A DNA stretch of 64,000 bases from an uncultured Mycobacteriaceae bacterium (lineage in GTDB: Bacteria; Actinomycetota; Actinomycetes; Mycobacteriales; Mycobacteriaceae), in contig CADEGF010000013.1 in assembly GCA_902826815.1 (NCBI GenBank), positions 41,609 through 105,608 on the forward strand, given 5' to 3'. Both the position numbers and the translations under genes were made by a program. Each line of letters starts with the position of its first letter. Position 1 is the first letter of the stretch. The notes under the pieces are model-generated. The model was not told where the DNA came from and searched no databases. It saw only the letters and a program-made list of their open reading frames with translations. Below are positions 35,604 through 44,426 of the stretch, in pieces.

Positions 35604-38600
35604 CTAACGAGGTTTGGCCAGCGGGAACGGCAGCGTCTCGCGGATGCTGCGGCCCGTGATAAGCATCACCACCCGGTCCACGCCCATGCCCAGCCCGCCG
35701 GTCGGAGGCATCGCATACTCCATGGCCTGCAGGAAGTCCTCGTCGAGCTCCATCGCCTCAGGATCGCCGCCCGAGGCAAGCAGCGACTGCTCCTGCAGCC
35801 GCCTGCGCTGTTCGACGGGGTCGGTGAGTTCGCTGTATGCGGTGCCGAGCTCGACTCCCCAAGCCACGAGATCCCAGCGTTCGGCAACGCCTGGGATGCT
35901 GCGGTGCGGTCGGGTCAGCGGCGACACCGACGTCGGGAAGTTCTTGTAGAACGTCGGCTCCTCGGTGCGGTCCTCGACCAGACGCTCGTAGAGCTCCAGC
36001 ACGACCGCCCCGGCATCCCAATGGGTCAGGTAGGGGATGTCGGCGGCGTCGCAGAGCCTGCGCAGCGTTCTCAGGTCGGTCTCGGGTCCGATCTCCTCGC
36101 CGAGAGCCTCGGATACCGCGCCGTGCACCGTTTTGACCGTCCACTCACCGGAGATGTCGACTTTCTCCATCGTGCCGTCGTCGCGTGGCCGCAGGAACAC
36201 GTGTTCGCCGTTGGCAGCAAGGGCGGCGTTCTGGATGAGTTCTCGGCAGCCGTCGATCCACACGTTGTAGTCGGCGTGCGCCTGATACGCCTCCAGAAGG
36301 GTGAACTCTGGATTGTGGCTGAAGTCGACTCCCTCGTTGCGAAAGGCGCGGCCCAGTTCGAAGACTCTCTCGACACCGCCGACGCACAGTCGCTTGAGGT
36401 AGAGCTCGGGGGCGATGCGCAGATAGAGGTCCAGATCGTAGGCATTGATGTGGGTGAGGAATGGGCGGGCGTTGGCGCCACCGTGGATCTGTTGCAGGAT
36501 CGGGGTCTCGACCTCCAAAAAGCCCTTGCCGACCAGTGTTTCGCGGATGGCGTGCAGGACTCCGCTGCGGGCGCGGATGAGGTCGCGCGCCTCGGTATTG
36601 ATCGCGAGGTCGACGTAACGGGCGCGTACCCGCGCTTCCTGGTCGGTCAGCCCCTTCCACTTGTCGGGAAGCGGGCGCAGGCACTTGCCGATCAGTCGCC
36701 AGCTGCCCACGATCAGTGACCGGATACCGGACCGGCTGTCACCCATCGCACCGGTCACCTCGATGAGGTCGCCGAGGTCGATGGATCCGGTGAAGTCCGC
36801 GGTGCTGCCGCTGTCCAACTCGGAATTGTCAAGCAGCAGTTGGACTTCGCCGGACCAGTCACGCAGCTGCGCAAACAGCACCCCGCCGTAGTCGCGGATT
36901 CTCAGTACCCGGCCCGCCACCGTCACACCGGTTCCGTCGGCGGTTTCGACCGCCTGCACGACGGTGTGGCTCGGCGCCTGCCCGACGGGGTAGGCGTCCA
37001 CGCCGCTGGCCTGCAGATCCTTGAGCTTGGCCATCCGGACGCGTACCTGTTCGGGCAACCGCGGTCCGTCGCCGTTCTCCGGCAGGTCGGCTTCGAGGTC
37101 GTCTTTGTCGGGTGCGCTTCCGTCGTGGTGTAGCACGCCCGAGGCGACCAGATTCTTCGGCGCGGCGATGTGTTGCCCCGTGTGCTGCTCGTCTCGCCGC
37201 GAGAACGGAAGCACGAGAAAGCCTTCGGCGATCACGGATGCGACGCCCACCCGGGGGACCAGGCGGGCGTCCTCGTAGCACGCGTAGCGCGGTACCCAAT
37301 CGGGCTTGTACTTCATATTCGACCGGTACAGCGTCTCGAGCTGCCACCAGCGGGAGAAGAACATCAACAGCCCGCGCCACAACCGCGCGACTGGCCCTGC
37401 GCCGAGCTGCGCGCCCTGCTCGAACGCCGACCGAAACATCGCGAAGTTCAGCGAAACCCGGCTGACGCCCAGACCCTCCGACTGCTGCAACAGCTCGGTG
37501 ACCATGAATTCAATTGTGCCGTTGGGGGATTGCGGTGACCGTCGCATCAGGTCGAGGGACACCCCGTTGGTGCCCCACGGCACCAGTGACAGCATCGCGA
37601 CGACTTGCTCTTTTCCGCCGACGCTCTGCAACGCTTCGATCAGCAGGCAGTCACCGTCGGCGGGATCGCCGAGTCGACCGAGTGCCATCGAGAAGCCGCG
37701 CTCGCTTTCGGTGTCGCGCCACGAGTCGGCGCGCTTGATGACGGTGGCCATCTCGTCGGGGGAGATATCGCGGTGGCGTCGCATCCGCGCGGTCAGCCCC
37801 GCGCGGCGTGCGCGGGTCACGGCCTGACGTACTGCACGCATATCGGGACCGGAGAGCCTGAACCCGTCGGGATGCAGGATCGCCTCATCGCCGAGTTGAA
37901 GCGCACTGAGTCCCGCTTCCCGAAAAGCCTGTGCCGCAGCAGAACTGGCACCCATCACACCAGGTGCCCAGCCGTACTCCTGACACAGCCGCAGCCACAT
38001 CTCGATCGCCTGCGGCCACGACTTCGGATCGCCGATCGGGTCTCCGCTGGCCAGGCAGACGCCCACCTCGACGCGGTAGGTGATCGCGGCGCGTCCGTTC
38101 GGCGCGAACACCGCGGCCTTGTCACGTCGGGTGGCGAAGTACCCGAGGGAGTCGTTCTTCCCGTACAACTCCAGCAGGCCGCGGATTGCCGACTCGTCCT
38201 CGCCGGTGAGCGCGTTCTCTGAGCGCTGAGACCGGAACAGCACGATCGCGGCTACCATCAACGCCAGCGCGCCGAACAGGCCGAGCAGCGCGTTGACGAA
38301 GACGTGCGGGTGCTGGCCGTCGAACGCGTTGGAGTCGACTCCCGCGAAGGCCACGACGCGGTTGGCGGCGTAGGCCAACCTGTAGTCGCGTTCCAGCGTG
38401 CCGGGGAAGAGTTCGAGCAGGCCCCAGCCCACCAGGATCCCGACCGCCATCCCGGCGGCCAGCGCCAGCGCCGCCTTGAACAGTGCGCCGCGGCGGACCT
38501 TCGCCCAGAACTCTTTTCGGGCCAGCACCAGGAAGACGACCGCGGCGACGTGGAACGCCAGACCGATCATCTCGCCGGTTTCCTTCATCCAGGTCTCGCC

Positions 38601-38921
38601 ACGGGCAGCGATGTCGTAGACGTTCCAGACAACCGACGCGAGCATGTAGAGGACGAGAATCAACCAGGCGAGGCGTTTGCGGGCGGCCAGCGCCGCGGCC
38701 AACAGGGCCAGTACGAACGCCCACGCGAAGCTGGTGTCGGGGAAGTTGAAGATGAAGTCGTTGACGAATTCACGCGGCTCCTTGATGAGCCATCGGATGC
38801 CCGGCGAGACGCTGGCGAGCAGCGACAGGGTCGCGATGACGCCGACGGTCCAGCCTGCGGCCGCGGGTACCCAGGAGTAGCGGGATCTGGGTCGTACCAG
38901 CGGTGGGCTAGTGAGGGTCAT
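35604..38921 (-). CDS. lysX: Bifunctional lysylphosphatidylglycerol synthetase / lysyl-tRNA ligase LysX
   Basis: A 1105-residue fusion. The N-terminal part has about seven transmembrane segments (residues 20-240). An MprF-like DUF2156 transferase domain lies at roughly 250-560 ([51 protein letters not shown]). From about 660 an OB-fold anticodon-binding domain and a class II lysyl-tRNA synthetase core follow ([57 protein letters not shown] motif 3 near the end). LysX charges tRNA with lysine and transfers it to phosphatidylglycerol. In M. tuberculosis this gives resistance to cationic peptides. It is on the minus strand with the esterase downstream. Confidence 0.96.
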   Translation of the reverse strand: MTLTSPPLVRPRSRYSWVPAAAGWTVGVIATLSLLASVSPGIRWLIKEPREFVNDFIFNFPDTSFAWAFVLALLAAALAARKRLAWLILVLYMLASVVWNVYDIAARGETWMKETGEMIGLAFHVAAVVFLVLARKEFWAKVRRGALFKAALALAAGMAVGILVGWGLLELFPGTLERDYRLAYAANRVVAFAGVDSNAFDGQHPHVFVNALLGLFGALALMVAAIVLFRSQRSENALTGEDESAIRGLLELYGKNDSLGYFATRRDKAAVFAPNGRAAITYRVEVGVCLASGDPIGDPKSWPQAIEMWLRLCQEYGWAPGVMGASSAAAQAFREAGLSALQLGDEAILHPDGFRLSGPDMRAVRQAVTRARRAGLTARMRRHRDISPDEMATVIKRADSWRDTESERGFSMALGRLGDPADGDCLLIEALQSVGGKEQVVAMLSLVPWGTNGVSLDLMRRSPQSPNGTIEFMVTELLQQSEGLGVSRVSLNFAMFRSAFEQGAQLGAGPVARLWRGLLMFFSRWWQLETLYRSNMKYKPDWVPRYACYEDARLVPRVGVASVIAEGFLVLPFSRRDEQHTGQHIAAPKNLVASGVLHHDGSAPDKDDLEADLPENGDGPRLPEQVRVRMAKLKDLQASGVDAYPVGQAPSHTVVQAVETADGTGVTVAGRVLRIRDYGGVLFAQLRDWSGEVQLLLDNSELDSGSTADFTGSIDLGDLIEVTGAMGDSRSGIRSLIVGSWRLIGKCLRPLPDKWKGLTDQEARVRARYVDLAINTEARDLIRARSGVLHAIRETLVGKGFLEVETPILQQIHGGANARPFLTHINAYDLDLYLRIAPELYLKRLCVGGVERVFELGRAFRNEGVDFSHNPEFTLLEAYQAHADYNVWIDGCRELIQNAALAANGEHVFLRPRDDGTMEKVDISGEWTVKTVHGAVSEALGEEIGPETDLRTLRRLCDAADIPYLTHWDAGAVVLELYERLVEDRTEEPTFYKNFPTSVSPLTRPHRSIPGVAERWDLVAWGVELGTAYSELTDPVEQRRRLQEQSLLASGGDPEAMELDEDFLQAMEYAMPPTGGLGMGVDRVVMLITGRSIRETLPFPLAKPR

Positions 38922-38965
38922 AAGCCGGGAGGATATTCGCTCATCCCCAGAAATGGTTGTGACCG

Positions 38966-39301
38966 CTACCAGACAGGGCCGGTGTGTTTCTCGCCGGGAC
39001 CCTGGCCGGGTTCATCTGGTACGGCACTGGACTCGCGGAATGCCAGCTGCAGGGACTTCAATCCGTCACGGATGGGACCGGCATGGGGGCCGAGGTATTC
39101 GGCCGATGCCGACACCAGGCCGGCGAGTGCGGTGATCAGCCTTCGCGCCTCGTCGAGATCGCGGTGCGGGCTGTCGTCGGGGTCCTCCGCCGAGAGCCCG
39201 AGCTTCTCCGCCGCGGCGCTCATCAGCATCACCGCCGCCCTGGTGATGACTTCCACCGCTGGAATTTCGGCGAGCTCGCGGATGTTAGGAACCTCGGTCA
39301 T
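38966..39301 (-). CDS. DUF1844-family protein
   Basis: A 111-residue protein of the DUF1844 family, recognised by [47 protein letters not shown] and [21 protein letters not shown]. The function is unknown. The gene is frequently found beside infC in actinobacteria, as here, in divergent orientation. The open frame to 39409 is longer, but ATG 39301 begins the conserved part ([10 protein letters not shown]). That start lies between the -35 and -10 elements of the infC promoter on the other strand, so the two transcription units share this region. Confidence 0.85.
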   Translation of the reverse strand: MTEVPNIRELAEIPAVEVITRAAVMLMSAAAEKLGLSAEDPDDSPHRDLDEARRLITALAGLVSASAEYLGPHAGPIRDGLKSLQLAFRESSAVPDEPGQGPGEKHTGPVW

Positions 39302-39313
39302 TGCTGCTAGGAT
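39285..39313 (+). promoter_or_regulatory. Putative infC operon promoter (TTAGGA-N17-TAGGAT)
   Basis: TTAGGA at 39285-39290 and TAGGAT at 39308-39313 are separated by 17 bases. Transcription from here would give an infC leader of about 205 nt. The -10 is a good mycobacterial match; the -35 is weak. Confidence 0.45.
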
Positions 39314-39401
39314 GGCATGCGCGACCGTCCCGGTATACGCCAGGGACAGCAAGTGGAGTCCCAACTCCCACCACCGACCATAACGGTCCAGTGGTCCGGT
39401 C

Positions 39402-39475
39402 ACAGGCACACGGTGCCTGTCCTGGTCGGCTTTGGGCCCTGCTTTATGCAGGGCCTCTCTGTTTTGACGACAGAG
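39402..39475 (+). ncRNA. Structured 5' leader of the infC-rpmI-rplT operon
   Basis: Three perfect hairpins in series: ACAGGCAC/GTGCCTGT with a three-base loop (39402-39420), GGCCCTGC/GCAGGGCC with loop TTTAT (39435-39455), and CTCTGT/ACAGAG (39457-39475). The second is followed by TCTCTGTTTT, resembling a terminator whose T-rich tail is itself captured in the third hairpin. This looks like a cis-regulatory leader, perhaps bound by L20 as in other infC operons. That role is inferred. Confidence 0.6.
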
Positions 39476-39525
39476 CGCTGATGGAGCTGGGTTTCCTCGA
39501 AAAAGAGGACAACATAGGAGGCCCC

Positions 39526-40173
39526 ATCAGCACTGAGACCCGTGTCAACGAGCGCATTCGAGTACCTGAAGTCCGCCTGATTGGACCAGGTGGCGAGCAG
39601 GTAGGGATCGTGCGCATCGAAGACGCTCTGCGCGTCGCCGTTGACGCCGACCTCGACCTTGTCGAAGTAGCCCCGGACGCCAAACCGCCGGTTTGCAAGA
39701 TCATGGACTACGGCAAGTACAAGTACGAGACGGCTCAGAAGGCACGCGAGTCTCGCAAGAACCAGCAGCAGACCGTCGTCAAGGAACAGAAGCTGCGCCC
39801 CAAGATCGATCCTCACGACTACGAGACCAAGAAGGGCCACGTGGTCCGCTTCCTGCAAGCGGGGTCGAAGGTCAAGGTGACGATCATGTTCCGCGGACGC
39901 GAACAGTCGCGACCCGAGTTGGGCTACCGACTGTTGCAGCGCCTCGGCGCCGACGTCGCCGACTACGGCTTCGTCGAGACGTCAGCCAAACAGGACGGCC
40001 GCAACATGACGATGGTGCTGGCACCGCACCGCGGCGCGAAGACTCGCGCCAAGGCGGCCCACGACGCCGACGCTCCTACCGCCCAGCGCGCCAGCGCAGA
40101 GCCGGCAGCGGCCGCGGAGCCAGCAGAGGCCGCCGAAACGACAGCGGCACCGACCGAATCAACACAGAACTGA
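39526..40173 (+). CDS. infC: Translation initiation factor IF-3, with ATC start codon
   Basis: A 215-residue IF-3: [41 protein letters not shown], the inter-domain linker [18 protein letters not shown], then the C-terminal domain ([31 protein letters not shown]) and an Ala/Glu-rich tail. IF-3 binds 30S and proofreads start codons. The protein begins at ATC 39526 ([11 protein letters not shown]), with TAGGAGG seven bases upstream. No ATG or GTG lies at the conserved N-terminus, and the longer open frame starting at 39301 runs through the leader hairpins. A rare start codon is the known device by which IF-3 limits its own synthesis. Confidence 0.95.
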   Translation: MSTETRVNERIRVPEVRLIGPGGEQVGIVRIEDALRVAVDADLDLVEVAPDAKPPVCKIMDYGKYKYETAQKARESRKNQQQTVVKEQKLRPKIDPHDYETKKGHVVRFLQAGSKVKVTIMFRGREQSRPELGYRLLQRLGADVADYGFVETSAKQDGRNMTMVLAPHRGAKTRAKAAHDADAPTAQRASAEPAAAAEPAEAAETTAAPTESTQN

Positions 40174-40179
40174 GGACAC

Positions 40180-40374
40180 ATGCCCAAGGCGAAGACCCAC
40201 AGCGGCGCTTCCAAGCGGTTCCGGCGCACCGGGACCGGAAAGATCGTCCGCGAGAAGGCCAACCGTAGGCACCTGCTCGAGTACAAGTCGAGCAAGCGCA
40301 CCCGTCGCCTCGAGGGGCGCACCGAGGTGTCGGCCAACGACAAGAAGCGCGTCAAAAAGCTGCTCAACGGCTAG
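40180..40374 (+). CDS. rpmI: 50S ribosomal protein L35
   Basis: A 64-residue basic protein ([36 protein letters not shown]), full length for L35 of the large subunit. It starts six bases after the infC stop with GAGGAC upstream, so it is co-transcribed and co-regulated with infC and rplT. Confidence 0.97.
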   Translation: MPKAKTHSGASKRFRRTGTGKIVREKANRRHLLEYKSSKRTRRLEGRTEVSANDKKRVKKLLNG

Positions 40375-40422
40375 TTTGCGCGCACGACTGACCTTTAGAC
40401 CGATCGAGAATAGGAACACCTC

Positions 40423-40812
40423 ATGGCACGCGTGAAGCGCGCAGTCAACGCCCAGAAGAAGCGGCGGACAGTACTCAAGGCCTCGAAGGGCTACCGCGGA
40501 CAGCGGTCTCGGCTGTATCGCAAAGCCAAAGAGCAGCAGCTGCATTCTCTGAACTATGCGTACCGTGACCGGCGTGCCCGCAAGGGCGAGTTCCGCAAGC
40601 TGTGGATCTCCCGTATCAACGCCGCGGCCCGCGCCAACGACATCACCTACAACCGACTGATCCAGGGCCTGAAGGCCGCTGGTGTCGAGGTGGACCGCAA
40701 GATCCTCGCCGAGATCGCGGTCAGCGACCCGGCCGCGTTCACCGCTCTGGTGGACGTCGCCAAGGGTGCGCTGCCCGAGGACGTGAACGCACCCTCCGGC
40801 GAGGCTGCCTGA
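40423..40812 (+). CDS. rplT: 50S ribosomal protein L20
   Basis: A 129-residue L20 ([36 protein letters not shown]-like [43 protein letters not shown]). L20 is an early large-subunit assembly protein binding 23S rRNA. In several bacteria it also represses its own operon by binding the infC/rpmI leader. The stop is at 40810-40812 and the tsnR frame begins at or just inside it. Confidence 0.97.
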   Translation: MARVKRAVNAQKKRRTVLKASKGYRGQRSRLYRKAKEQQLHSLNYAYRDRRARKGEFRKLWISRINAAARANDITYNRLIQGLKAAGVEVDRKILAEIAVSDPAAFTALVDVAKGALPEDVNAPSGEAA

Positions 40813-40835
40813 CGCTCACCGAGCGCTCCGACCGG

Positions 40836-41582
40836 GTGGCGGCAGCGATCAAGCTGCATCGCCACGCCGGACGGCGGCGTACCGCACGCTTCCTCGCCGA
40901 GGGACCAAACCTCGTCGAGGCCGCGTTGCGGCGTGAGCTCGTCGTCGAAGTCTTCGTCACAGAAGACGCATTGGCCCGGTTCGGGTCGATGCTTGGCGCC
41001 GCACCGGTGCATATCGTCACCGAACGGGCCGCAAAAGCGTTGTCGGACACCGTCACACCGGTCGGCTTGGTCGCCGTGTGCGAGCTGCCGTCGACGAGCC
41101 TGGCCGACGTGCTGACCGGCGCACCGAGGCTGATCGCGGTTGCGGCCGAGATCTCTGAGCCCGGCAATGCGGGCACACTGATCCGGATCGCCGACGCGAT
41201 GGGCGCCGACGCGGTCGTGCTTGCCGGCCACAGCGTCGATCCGTACAACGGGAAATGCCTTCGGGCATCAGCGGGCAGCATCTTCGCCATCCCTGTGGTG
41301 TCCGAAACCGACGCAGGGGGAGCGGTTTCGGCGCTCTCGGATGCGGGTCTGCGGGTGCTGGCCACCACCGTCGACGGCGACATCAGCCTGGACGGCGCCG
41401 ATTTGAGCGGGCCGACGGCATGGCTGTTCGGACCCGAATCCCACGGCCTGCCCGCAGAATTGGCCGTGATGGCGGCCGACCGCGTCCGGATTCCGATGGC
41501 GGGCGGAGCCGAGAGCCTCAACGTGGCGGCGGCCGCGGCGATCTGCCTGTACCAGAGCGCGAAGGCGCACCGCGCCGGTTAG
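40836..41582 (+). CDS. tsnR: SpoU-type RNA 2'-O-methyltransferase TsnR
   Basis: A SPOUT-class methyltransferase with all three SpoU motifs: EISEPGNAGTLIRIADAMGADAVVLAG, TAWLFGPESHGLP and VRIPMAGGAESLNVAAAAAICLYQ. The N-terminal domain (LHRHAGRRRTARFLAEGPNLVEAAL) is the substrate-recognition L30e-like fold. It methylates ribosomal RNA, probably 23S. The first ATG/GTG/TTG in frame is GTG 40836, giving 248 residues, but the conserved N-terminus (LTERSDR) continues upstream to CTG 40809, which overlaps the rplT stop as CTGA. That CTG may be the real start. Confidence 0.92.
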   Translation: MAAAIKLHRHAGRRRTARFLAEGPNLVEAALRRELVVEVFVTEDALARFGSMLGAAPVHIVTERAAKALSDTVTPVGLVAVCELPSTSLADVLTGAPRLIAVAAEISEPGNAGTLIRIADAMGADAVVLAGHSVDPYNGKCLRASAGSIFAIPVVSETDAGGAVSALSDAGLRVLATTVDGDISLDGADLSGPTAWLFGPESHGLPAELAVMAADRVRIPMAGGAESLNVAAAAAICLYQSAKAHRAG

Positions 41583-41681
41583 GCTGCCGATTGTGCGGAT
41601 TCGTTCGCGACGCGCCGGGATGGCGTACAAGTCGGCACCGTCGTCACCGCTCAGCGACAACCGAGCGACAATCCGCGCGGT

Positions 41682-41707
41682 GTCAGACCGCCGTGCCATG
41701 GTCTGAC
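41682..41707. promoter_or_regulatory. Perfect inverted repeat GTCAGACC-N10-GGTCTGAC before ATG 41709
   Basis: Eight-base perfect arms separated by ten bases end two bases before a start codon. Upstream, AGCGACAA is repeated directly at 41653-41660 and 41664-41671, eleven bases apart. The gene it precedes encodes a small winged-helix-like protein, so an autoregulatory operator is plausible. As RNA it would be a hairpin occluding the start. Confidence 0.5.
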
Positions 41708-41708
41708 G

Positions 41709-42035
41709 ATGAGCCAACTGCTGACGGTGAGCGGGACGGACCTTCGCTATCTGCTCACCGCCTACCTGTTCGACCACGGCCCTGCGACGGTGGAGGAACT
41801 GGTCGACGCGCTCGCGTACCACGGCTTCGATCCCGTTGGGCGGCACTCGAAGTCCGTTTCGGACGCTCTGCGTTGGGAGATGACGCACGGTCGGGCGATT
41901 CGACTCTGCCGCGGCCACTACCGTCCCGGCGCGATGTCGCGGGCGACCCACCACCGGATCCGTCGACGGGTACGGGCGCTGCACGACGAAGTCGCCGCGC
42001 TGGCCGGCGGAGGGGATGCGAGCCTCACCGCCTAG
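41709..42035 (+). CDS. Small winged-helix-like protein
   Basis: A 108-residue basic protein with a predicted winged-helix pattern: DLRYLLTAYLFDHGPATVEELVDAL (helices 1 and 2), SKSVSDALRWEMTHGRAIRLCRGHYRPG (recognition helix and wing), followed by an Arg-rich helix (RIRRRVRALHDEVAAL). The family is not known to me, though similar small proteins are common in mycobacteria. It starts two bases after a perfect inverted repeat that may be its own operator, and its stop abuts the convergent acyl-CoA dehydrogenase gene. I see no adjacent obvious target gene on the same strand. Confidence 0.65.
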   Translation: MSQLLTVSGTDLRYLLTAYLFDHGPATVEELVDALAYHGFDPVGRHSKSVSDALRWEMTHGRAIRLCRGHYRPGAMSRATHHRIRRRVRALHDEVAALAGGGDASLTA

Positions 42036-43286
42036 TCAATCGCTGAGTAGGCCCCGGGCGACGTGGGTGATCTGCACTTCGTTGCTTCCCGCGTAGATCA
42101 TCAGCGATTTGGCGTCGCGGGCCAGCTGCTCGACGCGGTATTCGGTCATGTACCCGTTGCCGCCGAAGAGCTGCACGGCGTCCATCGCGACGTCCGTCGC
42201 CGCCTGCGAGCAGTACCACTTGATCGCCGAGGCCTCCGGCAGCGATATCTCCCCTCCGGTCTGGGCCGCCTCGATCACCCGGAACAGCATGTTGCGCACA
42301 TTCATTCGGGCGACTTCCATGTTCGCGAGCTTGAGCTGAATGAGCTGGAACTGGCCGATCTCCTGACCCCACAGTTTGCGGCCTTTGGCGTAGTCCACGC
42401 ACAGCCGCAGGCACTCCTCGATGACGCCGAGCGCCATTGCGGCGACGCCGATCCGCTCGGCGGAGAAGTTCGACCGCGCGCTTGCCCGGCCGTCGCCCGC
42501 GGAGTTGTCCTCGGTCTCACCCAGCAGCCGGTCCCGGCCAAGCCGAACGTTGTTGAAGAACAGCTCGCCGGTTCGCGAGCTGTGAATACCCATCTTGCGG
42601 AACGGCTTTGACTGGACGAAACCCTCCATGCCGCGGTCGAGCACGAAGGTCAGCACCTTGCGGTCGCGCTTGTCGGCCCCGTCGCCCTCGTCGAGCTTGG
42701 CGTACACCACAACCACATCCGCGTCGGGTCCATTGGTGATGAACGTCTTCTGCCCGTTGAGGATGTAGTCCCCATTTCCTGAGCCGTCGCGCACCACATA
42801 GGACTTCATCCCGCCGAATGCGTCCGAGCCGGAGTCGGGCTCGGTGATCGCCCAGGCGCCCACCTTCTCGTAGGTGACCAAACCAGGTAGCCACCGCTCC
42901 TGCTGAGCGAGCGTGCCGCGGCCCGCGATCGTCGGCACCGTCAGGCCGAGGCTGACGCCCATCCCGGTCACCACACCCATGCTGACCCGGCACAGTTCGC
43001 TGACCACGACGAAGCCCATACCCGCCGACGCGCCGTCGCCGCCGAACATGCCGCCCGATCCGCCGCCGCCGGACTTTTCGGCGCCGTCGCGCATCCGGGC
43101 AAGCCGCTTCTCCAACGAATCCTTCGCCAGCGCATCGATGCCGAAGGTGGCGAAAAGCTTGCGGATGATGGGGTAGGGCTCCATCTCGCCGCTTTCGAGC
43201 GCATCGACGTGAGGGCGTACCTCTTTGTCGATGAACTCCCGCACCGCGTCGCGCACGGCGATATCGACGTCAGACCAATCCAGCAT
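42036..43286 (-). CDS. Acyl-CoA dehydrogenase family protein
   Basis: A 416-residue flavoprotein of the acyl-CoA dehydrogenase family: AWAITEPDSGSDAFG and NGQKTFITNGPDAD (FAD-binding middle domain), ERIGVAAMALGVIEECLRLCVDYAKGRK, and QLFGGNGYMTEYRVEQLARDAKSLMIYAGSNEVQ with the family Gly/Glu region. A Gly-rich insertion near residue 75 (SGGGGSGGMFGGDGASAG) is unusual. It would introduce a 2,3-double bond in an acyl-CoA. It lies nine bases downstream of the MpaB-like gene on the same strand, so the two probably form an operon controlled by the promoter and operator at 44335-44363. Confidence 0.9.
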   Translation of the reverse strand: MLDWSDVDIAVRDAVREFIDKEVRPHVDALESGEMEPYPIIRKLFATFGIDALAKDSLEKRLARMRDGAEKSGGGGSGGMFGGDGASAGMGFVVVSELCRVSMGVVTGMGVSLGLTVPTIAGRGTLAQQERWLPGLVTYEKVGAWAITEPDSGSDAFGGMKSYVVRDGSGNGDYILNGQKTFITNGPDADVVVVYAKLDEGDGADKRDRKVLTFVLDRGMEGFVQSKPFRKMGIHSSRTGELFFNNVRLGRDRLLGETEDNSAGDGRASARSNFSAERIGVAAMALGVIEECLRLCVDYAKGRKLWGQEIGQFQLIQLKLANMEVARMNVRNMLFRVIEAAQTGGEISLPEASAIKWYCSQAATDVAMDAVQLFGGNGYMTEYRVEQLARDAKSLMIYAGSNEVQITHVARGLLSD

Positions 43287-43295
43287 GACTTGAGC

Positions 43296-44327
43296 CTATG
43301 CGGCCGTGCTGCGGCCACGCGCCGGGCGTAGACCGGCGAGCGAGAACGTCGTGTGCACCAGCGATCCGGCCCGATCCAGCAGGCTCTTGCGTCGCGGAAC
43401 GTAGTGCATGGGCATGTTCCTGCGGTCGCGCGGCGGCGCCATGAACGCGGGTGCCTCGACCAACGGCGCATCGTCGGCGATCCGACCGGAGGAGCGGCGA
43501 TAGGCGGCAAGGGCGCGCGGATGGAGCCGGATCTCATCGGGCACGGCGACGAACGCTAATTCGACGAGCTTGCCGAACAGCCGCAGAAGCACCTCGTCGC
43601 CCGCGGTCCAGCGCATCCCTGCCTTCTCCCGCACAGAAGGATCGAACAGGCCCGCAGCGATCCAGCGCTGGCCGGCAATCATGGGTTTGAAGATCTGGTC
43701 CCAGACCGGGGTCGGCATCAGCACGAACCACGGCTTGGGAATCTTGATCGAGAAGATGTCGAGCGTGGCTCGGTTGATCTCCAGTTCCTCGCTGCACACC
43801 CGGTCCCAGTACTCGCAGAACTCCTCCCACGATTCGGGGACGGGCCGCATGCTCATGCCGTACTGCGCGTACCACTGCACGTGTTCGTCGTAGAGCTGCC
43901 GCTTGTCGGCCTCGGTCAGCCCACCGCAGAAGTACTCGGCGGTCTTGATCACCAGCATGAAGAACGTGGCGTGCGCCCAGTAGAAGGTTTCGGGGTTCAG
44001 CGCGTGGTAGCGGCGCCCGGCGGAGTCGACGCCCTTGATCGTCGAATGGAAGCCCTTGATCTGGCTGCCCGTGCTGGCCGCCCGATCGCCGTCGTAGACG
44101 ACGCCCATGATCGGGTACACCGAACGCGCCACCCGCTGCAACGGCTCGCGCAGCAGGATGGAGTGCTCCTCCACGCCCGCGCCCAGTTCCGGGTACATGT
44201 TCTGCAGCGCGCCGATCCAGACGCCCATCATTCCGGTGCGAAGGTCGCCGAAGTACTTCCAGGTCAGCGAGTCCGGACCGAGTGGATCGGCCGGTTTGGT
44301 TCGCCTCGTCGTTGAGCTCACCTTCAC
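43296..44327 (-). CDS. MpaB/DUF2236-family oxygenase-like protein (Rv1645c-like)
   Basis: A 343-residue DUF2236 (MpaB, latex-clearing-protein-related) protein: GPDSLTWKYFGDLRTGMMGVWIGALQNMYP, VYDGDRAASTGSQIKGFHSTIKGVD, FYWAHATFFMLVIKTAEYF. It also has QLYDEHVQWYAQYGMS and MRPVPESWEEFCEYWD, which hold the conserved His/Tyr positions that bind haem in latex-clearing proteins. The family is thought to carry haem b and oxidise substrates, though the mycobacterial substrate is unknown. The start is GTG 44327, with TATCTT seven bases upstream (leaderless). An acyl-CoA dehydrogenase follows in the same operon. Confidence 0.82.
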   Translation of the reverse strand: MKVSSTTRRTKPADPLGPDSLTWKYFGDLRTGMMGVWIGALQNMYPELGAGVEEHSILLREPLQRVARSVYPIMGVVYDGDRAASTGSQIKGFHSTIKGVDSAGRRYHALNPETFYWAHATFFMLVIKTAEYFCGGLTEADKRQLYDEHVQWYAQYGMSMRPVPESWEEFCEYWDRVCSEELEINRATLDIFSIKIPKPWFVLMPTPVWDQIFKPMIAGQRWIAAGLFDPSVREKAGMRWTAGDEVLLRLFGKLVELAFVAVPDEIRLHPRALAAYRRSSGRIADDAPLVEAPAFMAPPRDRRNMPMHYVPRRKSLLDRAGSLVHTTFSLAGLRPARGRSTAA

Positions 44328-44334
44328 GAATTCA

Positions 44335-44363
44335 AAGATAAGCTTGACAACGTGCGTTGTCCA
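44335..44363 (-). promoter_or_regulatory. Promoter with overlapping operator for the MpaB-acyl-CoA dehydrogenase operon
   Basis: On the minus strand TGGACA (44358-44363), a 17-base spacer and TATCTT (44335-44340) form a near-consensus promoter ending seven bases before GTG 44327. A perfect inverted repeat GACAAC-GTGC-GTTGTC at 44346-44361 covers the -35 and spacer. A 16-bp palindrome of this form fits a TetR-type repressor site. Confidence 0.6.
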
Positions 44364-44414
44364 TTATTTCGGGGCGCGTCGCATGCGTGTTTGCCCGCCG
44401 AAAGAGCGGGCACT

Positions 44415-44420
44415 TAACCT
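44415..44420 (+). promoter_or_regulatory. -10 box TAACCT of the adenylate cyclase gene
   Basis: TAACCT followed by six bases and ATG 44427 predicts a leaderless transcript. The gene has no ribosome-binding site. Confidence 0.5.
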
Positions 44421-44426
44421 TGCGCC

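Noticed and set aside
39301-39525. N-terminal extension of infC from the longer open frame
   Set aside because: The stretch covers the leader hairpins and has no similarity to IF-3; the conserved protein begins at ATC 39526 behind a strong ribosome-binding site.
43287-43300. TAGGCT six bases before the acyl-CoA dehydrogenase ATG
   Set aside because: It overlaps the stop codon of the upstream MpaB-like gene and the two genes are nine bases apart, so co-transcription is more likely than an internal leaderless promoter.
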